DNA from: Promethearchaeota archaeon
GTDB taxonomy: Archaea > Asgardarchaeota > Lokiarchaeia > Sigyniarchaeales > SOKP01
Reading direction: 5' to 3'
Assembly (NCBI GenBank): GCA_019057795.1
Contig: JAHLWS010000073.1
Span: forward strand, 102,455 to 166,454
DNA length: 64,000 bases
The translations under genes and the position numbers were made by a program. A model generated the notes under the pieces. It was given only the letters and a program-made list of their open reading frames with translations. It searched no databases and was not told where the DNA came from. Below are positions 24,184-32,971 of this stretch, one piece after another (the first letter of the stretch is position 1; every line of letters starts with the position of its first letter).

Positions 24184-24996
24184 TTGGCTAAAAAAAAGAA
24201 AAAAACCGAAAAATCTAAGAAAACTGAGAAGGAAGAGAAGGAAGAAGAAGAAGATATCGAAGAAGATTTTGAAGAAGATTTTGATGAAGAATTAGATATC
24301 GAAAAGGAACTTAATTTGCTCGATACTGACGATATAGACGCTGAAGTTGAGCAAGCTGAAAAAATTATTGACAAGGATGAGGAAAAAAAGCAATTATATC
24401 TAAGTTGTGGAATCCACATTGGAACAAAATTATTGTCTGGAGATGCGAGACAATTTGTGTACAGACAAACTAATTACGGTTTGTACGTTATTGATTTGAC
24501 TAAAACTGACGAACGCCTAAATGTTGCCGCAAAATTCCTGAGCAAATACGTTGAGGGTGGAAGCGATAAGGTGATCGTATCCTCTGTCAGAAGATACGGA
24601 AAAGAACCCGTAAAGCAATTTTGCAAAGTGTTAGGATGTAGGGCAATCACCGAGCGTTTTATTCCTGGCTCTTTAACGAATCCTATCATTGAGGATTATA
24701 TTAAAGATGCGTCGGTGGTAGTTATCGTTGATCCTCATGCTGATAAAGTAATTTTAAGAGAAGCTCAATTAGCTCGAATTCCCGTCGTAGCGTTGTTCGA
24801 TACTGACGATTTACTTGACGGAATCGACCTTGCAATACCCGCAAATAATAGAGGGAAGAAAGCGTTAGGCTTAGCTTTTTGGTTGTTAGCACGACAGATA
24901 TTGCTGGAATTAGGGAAGATTTCAAGCGAAGACGATTTTCCCTACACTTTAGAAGAATTCACTTCCAAAATCGTTCCTATGTATCGTCAACAGTAA
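24184..24996 (+). CDS. rps2: Ribosomal protein uS2 with a long charged N-terminus
   Basis: This small-subunit protein is recognised by LSCGIHIGTKLLSGDARQFV, RFIPGSLTNPIIEDYIKDAS and ALFDTDDLLDGIDLAIPANN. The core starts near residue 73. Residues 1-70 form a lysine-rich then strongly acidic extension (repeated E/D runs such as EEDIEEDFEEDFDEE), absent from short archaeal uS2. The start is TTG 24184, read as MAKKKKKTEK. Homologous uS2 starts are closer to the core, so the exact start is uncertain, but the frame stays open and the extension is compositionally like protein, not intergenic DNA. Confidence 0.9.
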   Translation: MAKKKKKTEKSKKTEKEEKEEEEDIEEDFEEDFDEELDIEKELNLLDTDDIDAEVEQAEKIIDKDEEKKQLYLSCGIHIGTKLLSGDARQFVYRQTNYGLYVIDLTKTDERLNVAAKFLSKYVEGGSDKVIVSSVRRYGKEPVKQFCKVLGCRAITERFIPGSLTNPIIEDYIKDASVVVIVDPHADKVILREAQLARIPVVALFDTDDLLDGIDLAIPANNRGKKALGLAFWLLARQILLELGKISSEDDFPYTLEEFTSKIVPMYRQQ

Positions 24997-25168
24997 TTAT
25001 TCTCTTTTTTTTCTTCTTTACTTGTCTAATAATTTTTTTCGTCGTTTTTCTTATTTATTTAAAACAATTCTCTTAAATTGTTTTTATTCTATGAATAACA
25101 ACTTTTTAATCAATCTAAGATTTTCATTAATTAAAGTAGTATTTTATTATTATATTGAGAGACGAAAA

Positions 25169-25945
25169 ATGAAAAAAATTATAGCTTTTGCCGGAAAAGG
25201 AGGAGTTGGAAAGACCACGAGTTTAGTTCTTTTTTTAAAATATGTACTTGAGAATAAAAAAGCGCAAGATATTCTCGTTATTGATTCAGACCCCGATGCG
25301 AATGTTGCTGATGTCATTGGTGAAGAAGTTAAATTCTGTGATACAATTGGAGGAAAAATGAAAATATTAAAAGATAAAATCCAAAGTATGAAACTTTCAC
25401 CTAATACTCCAAAAAATCAACTAATTGAGTCGGATGTCTATACTTGTTTGATAGAAATGGACGATTTTGACCTATTGGAAATGGGTCGCCAAGAGGGAGA
25501 AGGGTGCTACTGTTTTATTAACGATGTACTAAAAAGGGTAATCGATACATTGTCTAAAAATTACGATTTAACTCTTTTAGATTCTCCAGCTGGATTGGAG
25601 CATTTTGCTCGAAAAACTGGTCGAGATGTTACCGACCTTGTAATCGTATCCGACGCTTCGAAAATGGGCATACATACGATGAAACGGATTTTAGAGATAA
25701 TCGACGAGTTAACTCTGAAATTTGAGAATATCTGGATTTTAGGAAATCGCTTTCCAGAGGATTTAAAGGATATTTTGGTAAAAGAAGTCGAGAATCTGAA
25801 TAGAGACCGCGTTAAATTGTTGGGGTTCATATCTAACAACGAAGAGATAAGCAAGATCAACATTACTGGTGGTAATTTAATCGATTTACCCGAAGAAAAC
25901 TCATCCTATCAAGAAGCAAAAGAGATATTTGCTAAAATAATATAG
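25169..25945 (+). CDS. CooC-like P-loop ATPase (metal-cluster maturation)
   Basis: The 258-aa MinD/ParA-type ATPase has a deviant Walker A GKGGVGKTTSLVLFLKYV, VIDSDPDANVADVIGEE (switch I) and TLLDSPAGLEHFARK (switch II). The acidic-cysteine segment EGEGCYCFINDVLK matches the CxC motif of CooC/AcsF proteins that insert nickel into CO dehydrogenase/acetyl-CoA synthase. The start is placed at ATG 25169 because the P-loop then lies near residue 8; earlier in-frame codons are AT-rich leader. No CODH gene is in the window. Confidence 0.88.
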   Translation: MKKIIAFAGKGGVGKTTSLVLFLKYVLENKKAQDILVIDSDPDANVADVIGEEVKFCDTIGGKMKILKDKIQSMKLSPNTPKNQLIESDVYTCLIEMDDFDLLEMGRQEGEGCYCFINDVLKRVIDTLSKNYDLTLLDSPAGLEHFARKTGRDVTDLVIVSDASKMGIHTMKRILEIIDELTLKFENIWILGNRFPEDLKDILVKEVENLNRDRVKLLGFISNNEEISKINITGGNLIDLPEENSSYQEAKEIFAKII

Positions 25946-25978
25946 AGCTTTTAATTATATTAAAACTGAATTAAAAGC

Positions 25979-27190
25979 TTATGATTTAGTGGTAGATTCT
26001 GAAGAATCTAAATTTTTTCTTAATTTTTTATACACGAGAAAGATACCCATCGTTGTTGTCAGAGCCAATAGGAAAACATCAAAACCAGGGATGCTTAGTT
26101 CGAATTCTAAATTATCAATTGAAATTATGTTTAAACCACATCCCATAGAGGTAAATACCAGCAAATTACCAAGAGTTGCGTCTTCGTATAGTTTTGGATA
26201 CATCGCATAATGTTTTTTTCCTTCGCAATAAATGTCCTGATAATCGTCGTAGAACCCTATCGCTTGTAGAGACGATGGATTGGTAATGTCAGCAACAACT
26301 ATTCCTTCGGCGCAAGCTCCCGAGAATAATTTGTTATCGTGAATAGCGATTCCTACTCCGTTAATACCATCGATAAAAATGTCTGATAAAAAGGACGCGT
26401 TGGTTTTATCTGAGATGTCAATTGATTTAACATGGGCCCGATGAGTCCTTTCTGGTGAAACCGTTCTTGTACTATTAAGACCCGAAGTATACAACACATT
26501 TCCTTCAACGAAATAGCTTTGAGCGTAATACTCCCCTAAGTCAAACGAACTTATTAAATTTAGATTTGAAGGGTCAGTAGCATTTACAATTTTCAGTTGG
26601 TAGGTTGCCGTACAGACGTAAAGATAATTATCAATGAAAGTTAATGATTCACCAACTTCAGTCACATTAAGTCTATCTAATTCTACTGGGGAATCTACAT
26701 TTGAAAAATCAAAAGATATAATTTCAGTGTAATTATTTACGAAAAGAGTAGTTTCCGAAGCGTCAAAACCCCTCGCGTAGCCTAAATCTAACAATCCTTT
26801 ATAGATGGGAGATGCTGGCGAGGATATATTGAAATATTCGATATTCCAGTCTTGATCCTCCACTACTCTTAAGTATGCAACATCGTTAGCGATTTCAATT
26901 TCGTAACTGTTCTCTCCGGTTACTGTTCTAAAAGCAGTAAGAGACGGATTAGAAGGATCTGCCAAAGAGATCACTCTTAAACCCGGTAAACTGGCGTCTG
27001 ATACATACGCGTATGTACCATTAATTTCAATGTCCTCAAACATTACATTTACTCCTGACGGTTGATAGTGTCCAATGTGAGCGTTTTTAATTTCTTTGAA
27101 CTCTGCAGCATATGCGTATTTGATCGAAATGAAAATAAAAATTGAGGAAATTAGCAACACAAAAATAAATATTGATCGTTTTTGTTTCAT
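25979..27190 (-). CDS. Secreted LVIVD-repeat propeller with C-terminal sorting signal
   Basis: The 403-aa surface protein has a signal peptide (residues 1-28, ending YAYA). Repeats of the LVIVD beta-propeller type follow, for example YAYVSDASLPGLRVISLADP, YLYVCTATYQLKIVNATDPS and GVGIAIHDNKLFSGACAEGI with VVADITNPS. The C-terminus has IPGFD, a hydrophobic span (VFLLALTTTMGIFLVY) and a basic stop (KKLRK), resembling archaeal PGF-CTERM/Loki-CTERM sorting signals recognised by archaeosortases, with an unusual 10-residue tail after it. The protein is likely anchored outside the cell. Confidence 0.8.
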   Translation of the reverse strand: MKQKRSIFIFVLLISSIFIFISIKYAYAAEFKEIKNAHIGHYQPSGVNVMFEDIEINGTYAYVSDASLPGLRVISLADPSNPSLTAFRTVTGENSYEIEIANDVAYLRVVEDQDWNIEYFNISSPASPIYKGLLDLGYARGFDASETTLFVNNYTEIISFDFSNVDSPVELDRLNVTEVGESLTFIDNYLYVCTATYQLKIVNATDPSNLNLISSFDLGEYYAQSYFVEGNVLYTSGLNSTRTVSPERTHRAHVKSIDISDKTNASFLSDIFIDGINGVGIAIHDNKLFSGACAEGIVVADITNPSSLQAIGFYDDYQDIYCEGKKHYAMYPKLYEDATLGNLLVFTSMGCGLNIISIDNLEFELSIPGFDVFLLALTTTMGIFLVYKKLRKNLDSSESTTKS

Positions 27191-27337
27191 ATTACTAGTC
27201 TATTGCATGTTCGATTTAAAAAATATATCGTATTACTAAAAAAATAATAGAATCGTTTATTTTTCTCGTTTATAGCTATAAAAGTTATATTTTTGATTTA
27301 AAAACTAAATATTAATATAACAAAAATTCAAAGGTTG

Positions 27338-28000
27338 TTAAAGAAATTCATTAAGGTTCCTATTTCGAAAACGCTTTTCTACGCCATTTTTCATCCCCGG
27401 TAACTTAAAACATTGGTCAGGAATCATCCTTTTAAAGTAAGGTTGGTTTTCTCGTTCAGATATGAATTGTGATTTGTATAGCGTTTCGAAGATTTCTTCA
27501 CCGGAAAATTGTATATCATCAAAATATGGGATGAGGGGACGATTCTTACTAATTTTTTCTACAACATTTTTTAGAGGAAAGTTAATTTCACGAATTAATC
27601 CTTTTTCGTCTATTACTCCAGTTTTATGGGTGTGTTCATTATACAAACAGATTACACATTGTGGCCACCTATCGTGAAAATAATTTAAGACAAGATCAAT
27701 TACTCTATGCTTGAGGTGTACAACTCCAAATAACACACCACGACTATTTATTTCTGTTCGAGCGAATTGTTTCGCACGATACGCTTCAGTAAACACTTCT
27801 CGCATCATTCGGTTAATTTTTTTTGCCAATGGAGTTCCTGAATTGCGTAAAATTACTTCTGGAAGCTTTTTGATGTGTTGCATTAGAACAGGAGAAAATT
27901 TAGAATGGCGCGGAAGATTAAGGACCAATTTTTCGCGTGAATATCCTTTAGCGCGCCCAATAACTTCTAATGGATCCCGACTATTTGTTATCTTTTTCAT
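27338..28000 (-). CDS. DUF4130 (TIGR03915-type) DNA-metabolism protein
   Basis: The 220-aa protein contains the DUF4130 core: NRMMREVFTEAYRAKQFART, GVVHLKHRVIDLVLNYFHDR and VICLYNEHTHKTGVIDE. In bacteria this family (TIGR03915) pairs with radical SAM proteins (TIGR03916) and often uracil-DNA glycosylase, implying DNA modification or repair. Here the radical SAM partner is immediately upstream, with stop and start sharing position 28000. No glycosylase is adjacent. Confidence 0.85.
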   Translation of the reverse strand: MKKITNSRDPLEVIGRAKGYSREKLVLNLPRHSKFSPVLMQHIKKLPEVILRNSGTPLAKKINRMMREVFTEAYRAKQFARTEINSRGVLFGVVHLKHRVIDLVLNYFHDRWPQCVICLYNEHTHKTGVIDEKGLIREINFPLKNVVEKISKNRPLIPYFDDIQFSGEEIFETLYKSQFISERENQPYFKRMIPDQCFKLPGMKNGVEKRFRNRNLNEFL

Positions 28001-29325
28001 TAGATTTCACTCTGTAAAATTGTGTTATTGTTAAGATCGGTAAAAGCAGGAAGAGTAGTTTGCTTCTGTCCGTTTATCAAGAGGTACGGGTCAGCTCTTT
28101 TTAATACAACGCCAATAGATTTTAGATCTTGTCTGCGCTTAAACAAAAATTTTTTAGATCGTAAATTAATTATCCGTTTAGCGGAAATTGGACCAATTCC
28201 AGGAACGCGGAGTAACTCTTGGTATGACGCTTGGTTTGGATCTACTGGACCACGATCTTTAAAATACTCTCTTGCTAAGTGAATTTTAGGATCTCCTTCG
28301 GGTAAATTACCTTCTTCGGTCAATACTTCTTTCAAATCTTTTAATTTATAATGATAGATTCGTAATAACCAATCGCTTTGATATAGTCTATGTTCTCTTG
28401 CTAACGAAGCTGCTTGTTTACCTGATAACGGCGTACCTACAATTGGAATAAACGAAGAAAAATACGCACGCCTTAGATCAATTTCTTTATATCCCCAATC
28501 AATTCGTCTGAGTAGGTCGTAATCACTCTCACTTTCTGCAGCCCCCACTACAAATTGCGTGGTCTGTCCACTATTGAGAATTGGAGCGCCATCCCATCGA
28601 AATTTTTTATACCCATCATCCCGTCGACCTTTAATCAAATTTTCTTGGTATCTCAATTGATTGTCTTGTTTTAAATCTTTCAAGATTTTGAGAGTTTCCT
28701 CATTGTGTCTGATGCGGATCTGCTTTAACCAGCGTTGGCGAGTTATAATATCGTTATTAAAATCTTTCTGTTCAGCGATTTCAGCCAAGTAATCTTTAGT
28801 GGAGGCTTCCGAATTAATTGAAATTCGATCAGATAGAGATATTGCCTCTTTAAGGAGATACTTACTCACACCTGGTAAACACTTAAAATGCACGTATCCA
28901 CCAAAGTTATATTTGAATCGAAGTAGTCGAACTACTTCCAACATTTCTTCAGATGTTTCATCGGCGCTGCCACAAACTCCAGATGAAATGAAAACTCCTT
29001 CCACTACGTTCATCGAATAGAGTTTCATAAATGTGCGAGCATATTCTTCTGGTGTAAAACTCATCCGGTGCTTACAACTATTAGTAAAGCAGTACTTACA
29101 ACTGTAGATGCATTTGTTAGTGTATAGAGTTTTGAAAAGACTCACGCATCGACCATCAGGGGTATAGCTGTGGCAAATTCCCGCACTTGCTGTGACTCCA
29201 ATCCAATTTTTCGAATCTCCAAAAAGTTTTGGATATTTATCAGTGCGACTGGAAGCGGTACTCGCACAAATATCATATTTTGAATTTGCTCCCAAGACTC
29301 GAATCTTTTCTAAAGTAGACGGCAT
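28000..29325 (-). CDS. Radical SAM protein, putative DNA modification/repair (TIGR03916-like)
   Basis: The 441-aa radical SAM enzyme has the cluster motif in KCIYSCKYCFT (Cx3Cx2C), then SSGVCGSADETSEEMLEV and YVHFKCLPGVSKYLL. A C-terminal helix-hairpin-helix (YQELLRVPGIGPISAKRI, about residues 372-390) suggests DNA contact. This architecture is the radical SAM half of the pair linked to DUF4130, which follows immediately. The chemistry and substrate are unknown; the DNA role rests on the HhH and on genomic association in bacteria. Confidence 0.87.
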   Translation of the reverse strand: MPSTLEKIRVLGANSKYDICASTASSRTDKYPKLFGDSKNWIGVTASAGICHSYTPDGRCVSLFKTLYTNKCIYSCKYCFTNSCKHRMSFTPEEYARTFMKLYSMNVVEGVFISSGVCGSADETSEEMLEVVRLLRFKYNFGGYVHFKCLPGVSKYLLKEAISLSDRISINSEASTKDYLAEIAEQKDFNNDIITRQRWLKQIRIRHNEETLKILKDLKQDNQLRYQENLIKGRRDDGYKKFRWDGAPILNSGQTTQFVVGAAESESDYDLLRRIDWGYKEIDLRRAYFSSFIPIVGTPLSGKQAASLAREHRLYQSDWLLRIYHYKLKDLKEVLTEEGNLPEGDPKIHLAREYFKDRGPVDPNQASYQELLRVPGIGPISAKRIINLRSKKFLFKRRQDLKSIGVVLKRADPYLLINGQKQTTLPAFTDLNNNTILQSEI

Positions 29326-29519
29326 TTAAATCATCAGTTAAATAGAATTGTTTTTTTTAATAAGGTGTATAAATCTATCTCTTGATGTTTACTTTATAAA
29401 TCGAGGGGCATATTGAATTTTTAAAATAAATCATATTTTTATAAAAATTTAAGTTTTAATTTCTTTTCTGTTAAATATTAGATATATTTATTTTATACTT
29501 AGACCATTGATTGATAATA

Positions 29520-31337
29520 ATGCCTAAATATACTGGAGGCGAAATAATCGCCAAATATCTGATTAAAGAAGGCGTAAAATATGTTTTGGGGATACCTGGG
29601 CATGGGTGCTTAGCGTTCGTAGATGCATTATATAAAAATAAAGATAAAATTACATTAATTCAACCAAAGCAGGAAATGAGCGGGGTTCATATGTCGATAG
29701 GTTATTTTAGAGTCACTTCTCAACCATTATGCGTATTTACATCGATAGGTCCTGGTGCTATTAACACTGCCATTGGTCTTGCTGATGCTTTCGTAGATAG
29801 TTTTCCCGTCCTCTGCATTACAGGAAATACTCACACACACATGCGAGGCAAGGGAACACTTCAAGAGATTGAAAGAAATAGAGATTCTAATATGCCTCGA
29901 ATATTAGAGCCTATTGTTAAACGCTCTTGGCAAGTAAGTGATGTAAAACAATTACCTACAGTCATGCAAAGAGCTTTTAATCAAATGATGACTGGTAGAA
30001 TGGGACCAACTGTCATTGATCTTCCTATGGATGTTCAGGCGGATGCTATTGATGTCGAAATACCCGAGCCTCTGGAAAGAAGGGCAAGTGGAAAAGTATT
30101 AGGTGCTCCAGAACAAATTAAAAAGGTAGTAGAATTATTAAAAAAAGCGAAAAGACCAGTCCTATTATTAGGTGGTGGTGCAGTTACAGCCGAAACTTAC
30201 GACGAAGTTAAAGAATTAGCAGAGAAACTTGGTGCTGCTGTCGTCGTTACAATGATGGGTAAAGACGCATTTCCAAACGATCACGAGTTATTCGCTTGGA
30301 GCACTGGTAGCAAAGGGACTACTGTCGGGTTGAAAATGACTTCAACTGCAGATGTGCTTCTATCTATAGGTTGTCGATTTGCCGACGAAACTGCTAGTTC
30401 CTACAGGGATGGTGTAAGCTTTTCGATTCCGCCAACAAAATTAATACAAATCGATATCGATCCACACGAAATTGGCAAAAATTATCCTGTTGCAGTTGGA
30501 GTAGTAGGAGACGCTAAAGCGTGTTTGCGTCAAATTATTGAAGAATTTGGCGATTACGCAAGAAATTACCAAAAAACGGATTATTTTAAAGAAATACAAA
30601 AAGAGAAGAAAAAGTGGTTCGAATTTCTTGACGAGCATCGAGACGATTCAAAAGTACCAGTAATGATTTCAACCGTTTTAAGGGAAATAAGAAAGTTTTT
30701 CGATAGAGACGCAATAATTGTAACTAGCTCAGGTAATGTACAAGCTCAAATGATCCAAGAGTTAGAATTTTACGAGCCTAAAACTTGTATTACCGCTGGA
30801 GGATTCTCTACGATGGGATATAGCGTTCCAGCCGCAATTGGCGCAAAACTGGGCTCAATAGATATAGGAAAACCTAATCGTCAAGTCGTAGCACTCGTAG
30901 GCGACGGTGATTTGATGATGACGATTTCGGAGCTATCTGTAGCAGTTCAATTAGGATTAACTAACATCTTCTTTATAGTCTTAAATAATCATGGTTGGAT
31001 TGCTATCAAGGACCTTCAGCAAGCAGCATTTGGCGAAAATCGAGGTTATGGCACTAGTTTTTACGATAAAAGTGGAAATACCTATTCTCCCGATTTTACA
31101 AAAATAGCTGAGGGTTTTGGATGCTACTCTGAGAAGATTTCTAAAAAAGAAGAAATAATTCCCGCGTTAGAGCGAGCGACCAAATCAAATAAGCCTGTAG
31201 TTATAGAAATTCTTGTAAATCGGATTTTTCCTTTTACTGGCTCTCCCGCATGCGGATTTTGGGATGTACCAATTCCAGATTATCTAACAGAACGTAGAAT
31301 AAAGTACGAAGAAGAAATAAAAGGAGAAAAATTATAA
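29520..31337 (+). CDS. Acetolactate-synthase-like TPP-dependent enzyme
   Basis: The 605-aa thiamine diphosphate enzyme has the N-terminal PYR domain (GIPGHGCLAFVDALY, catalytic Glu in QPKQEMSGVHMS), a central FAD/NAD-like domain (VLLLGGGAVTAETYDEVKEL) and the TPP-binding GDGDLMMTISELSVAVQLGL followed by NNHGW. It could be acetolactate synthase, or a relative such as an IolD-like hydrolase or sulfoacetaldehyde acetyltransferase. No regulatory small subunit is next to it. IlvD lies 4.4 kb downstream, which favours branched-chain synthesis. Start: ATG 29520; TTG 29511 is also in frame. Confidence 0.8.
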   Translation: MPKYTGGEIIAKYLIKEGVKYVLGIPGHGCLAFVDALYKNKDKITLIQPKQEMSGVHMSIGYFRVTSQPLCVFTSIGPGAINTAIGLADAFVDSFPVLCITGNTHTHMRGKGTLQEIERNRDSNMPRILEPIVKRSWQVSDVKQLPTVMQRAFNQMMTGRMGPTVIDLPMDVQADAIDVEIPEPLERRASGKVLGAPEQIKKVVELLKKAKRPVLLLGGGAVTAETYDEVKELAEKLGAAVVVTMMGKDAFPNDHELFAWSTGSKGTTVGLKMTSTADVLLSIGCRFADETASSYRDGVSFSIPPTKLIQIDIDPHEIGKNYPVAVGVVGDAKACLRQIIEEFGDYARNYQKTDYFKEIQKEKKKWFEFLDEHRDDSKVPVMISTVLREIRKFFDRDAIIVTSSGNVQAQMIQELEFYEPKTCITAGGFSTMGYSVPAAIGAKLGSIDIGKPNRQVVALVGDGDLMMTISELSVAVQLGLTNIFFIVLNNHGWIAIKDLQQAAFGENRGYGTSFYDKSGNTYSPDFTKIAEGFGCYSEKISKKEEIIPALERATKSNKPVVIEILVNRIFPFTGSPACGFWDVPIPDYLTERRIKYEEEIKGEKL

Positions 31338-31350
31338 ATCTTTTTCAATA

Positions 31351-31563
31351 TTACTTATCTTCTGTTGTATATTGATCCTTGAATTTTTCCGAAGCAGGTT
31401 CTCCACCAATTCCCCAATGAGTCTTTGGGATTTCGTGAACAATTACTTCTATAGCGTGTTGGGGGACGCCTAAGTCAACAAAGACTTTGGTTATGTTTTG
31501 TATTACGGTTTTAACTCTTTCATCTCCAAAGCCCTTCCAAACATTTACATGAATAATTGGCAT
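31351..31563 (-). CDS. 4-oxalocrotonate tautomerase family protein
   Basis: The 70-aa protein begins MPIIHVNVWKGFGDERVKTV, with the catalytic Pro1 exposed after Met removal. IEVIVHEIPKTHWGIGGEPA completes the tautomerase signature. Members are small hexamers that isomerise unsaturated keto acids. It converges on the TPP enzyme gene, 13 bp between stops. Substrate unknown. Confidence 0.85.
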   Translation of the reverse strand: MPIIHVNVWKGFGDERVKTVIQNITKVFVDLGVPQHAIEVIVHEIPKTHWGIGGEPASEKFKDQYTTEDK

Positions 31564-31683
31564 TTTTTCACATCTAATTTGTATTATTATATGATATGAT
31601 TCAACCCTTTAATTTTAATTTCTTTCATAAAAATAAAAAAAAAGAAATTTAATAATCAATTATTATATTGAGTGAGAATTCTT

Positions 31684-32970
31684 ATGAAAGATTTTTTGGA
31701 ATTATTTGAAGAAAAAAGTATTGATTACATACAATTTCAATTTACCACGATTTTAGGGGAATTTAAGTGTGTTGAATTTCCAGCAAAAATCTGGGAAGAT
31801 ATGAAAGAGGGGGCCGGTATTGACGGGTCTAGTCTTGGGTTTTTAAAAACAGAACAAAGCGACATGAAAGTCGTGCCAGATTTAAACACCTTTGCGACTT
31901 TTCCATGGAATCATAGGGTGGGGAGATTTATTTGCGATATATCCGACAATAAAGGAATTGCTTATCCTACCTGCCCAAGAGGGATATTAAAGAGAATTTT
32001 AAGCTATGCAAATTCTAAGGGCTATGAATTTCTAACAAGACCAGAATTAGAATGGTATTTACTATCAAATGATCTAGAATTTACTGATAAGGGCGCTTAT
32101 ATGGATATGCCTCCTAAAGATTCATTTCACGAATTGCGACGTAAGATAACCGATGATATGATTAGTATGGGCATTAAGCTCAAAACTATTCACCACGAAG
32201 TTGGACCGAGTCAACACGAAGTAGAATTTTTAGCTAATAATGCGTTATATCAAGCTGATAATGTCCAAACAGCAAAAATGATTGTACATGTCGAATCAGA
32301 TTGTAAAAATCTAATATCTACATTCATGCCAAAACCATTTCCGTTAGTAGCAGGAAGTGGTTTACATATTCATCAATATTTAGTCAATAATGGGAAGAAT
32401 ATTTTTGCTGATGCTAATGTAGGTGTAAGCGATATCCTCCGTTATTATATCGGGGGGATTCAAAAGCGTGTGGCCGCCATATCAGCCATTTTAAATCCTA
32501 TCACAAATTCTTATAAGCGACTTATTCCTAATCACGAAGCGCCAGTTTATGTGTCTTGGGGGGTAGGTAATAGAACCGCTTTAATTCGCGTTCCAGGATA
32601 CGAAAAATCTGCTAGGGTAGAATATCGTGCTGGTGATGCGGCCATGAACATCTATCTTGGAACTGCTCTTTTACTTGCCTCTGGCTTAGATGGAATAAAA
32701 AATAAAATCGAACCCAATACTCCAATTACTGAAAATATAGACTCTTTAACTGAGGAGAAGCGAAAAATTTTTGGTATTAAAAAATTACCCCAGAATTTGC
32801 AAAAGTCTTTAGAGGCGTTCGAGAACAGTAAATTTATCAAGAAAATTCTTGGAAAACAATTGGTAGATATTTATATAGATATTAAACGAGAAGAAATTGA
32901 TCAATACCAAATTGCTAAAAACAACGGAAAAGAAGCCAAATGGGAATTGGATAAGTATTTGTTATTATAA
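31684..32970 (+). CDS. glnA: Glutamine synthetase, type I
   Basis: It makes glutamine from glutamate, ammonia and ATP. The N-terminal beta-grasp begins KSIDYIQFQFTTILGEFKCV. Then come GAGIDGSSLGFLKTEQSDM, the metal-binding TIHHEVGPSQHEVEF and GSGLHIHQYLV, and the ATP/Glu segment SWGVGNRTALIRVPGYEKSA. The 428-aa protein lacks the Tyr adenylylation loop region typical of enterobacterial GS, as in most archaea. ATG 31684 is preferred; an in-frame GTG lies at 31672. Confidence 0.93.
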   Translation: MKDFLELFEEKSIDYIQFQFTTILGEFKCVEFPAKIWEDMKEGAGIDGSSLGFLKTEQSDMKVVPDLNTFATFPWNHRVGRFICDISDNKGIAYPTCPRGILKRILSYANSKGYEFLTRPELEWYLLSNDLEFTDKGAYMDMPPKDSFHELRRKITDDMISMGIKLKTIHHEVGPSQHEVEFLANNALYQADNVQTAKMIVHVESDCKNLISTFMPKPFPLVAGSGLHIHQYLVNNGKNIFADANVGVSDILRYYIGGIQKRVAAISAILNPITNSYKRLIPNHEAPVYVSWGVGNRTALIRVPGYEKSARVEYRAGDAAMNIYLGTALLLASGLDGIKNKIEPNTPITENIDSLTEEKRKIFGIKKLPQNLQKSLEAFENSKFIKKILGKQLVDIYIDIKREEIDQYQIAKNNGKEAKWELDKYLLL

Positions 32971-32971
32971 A

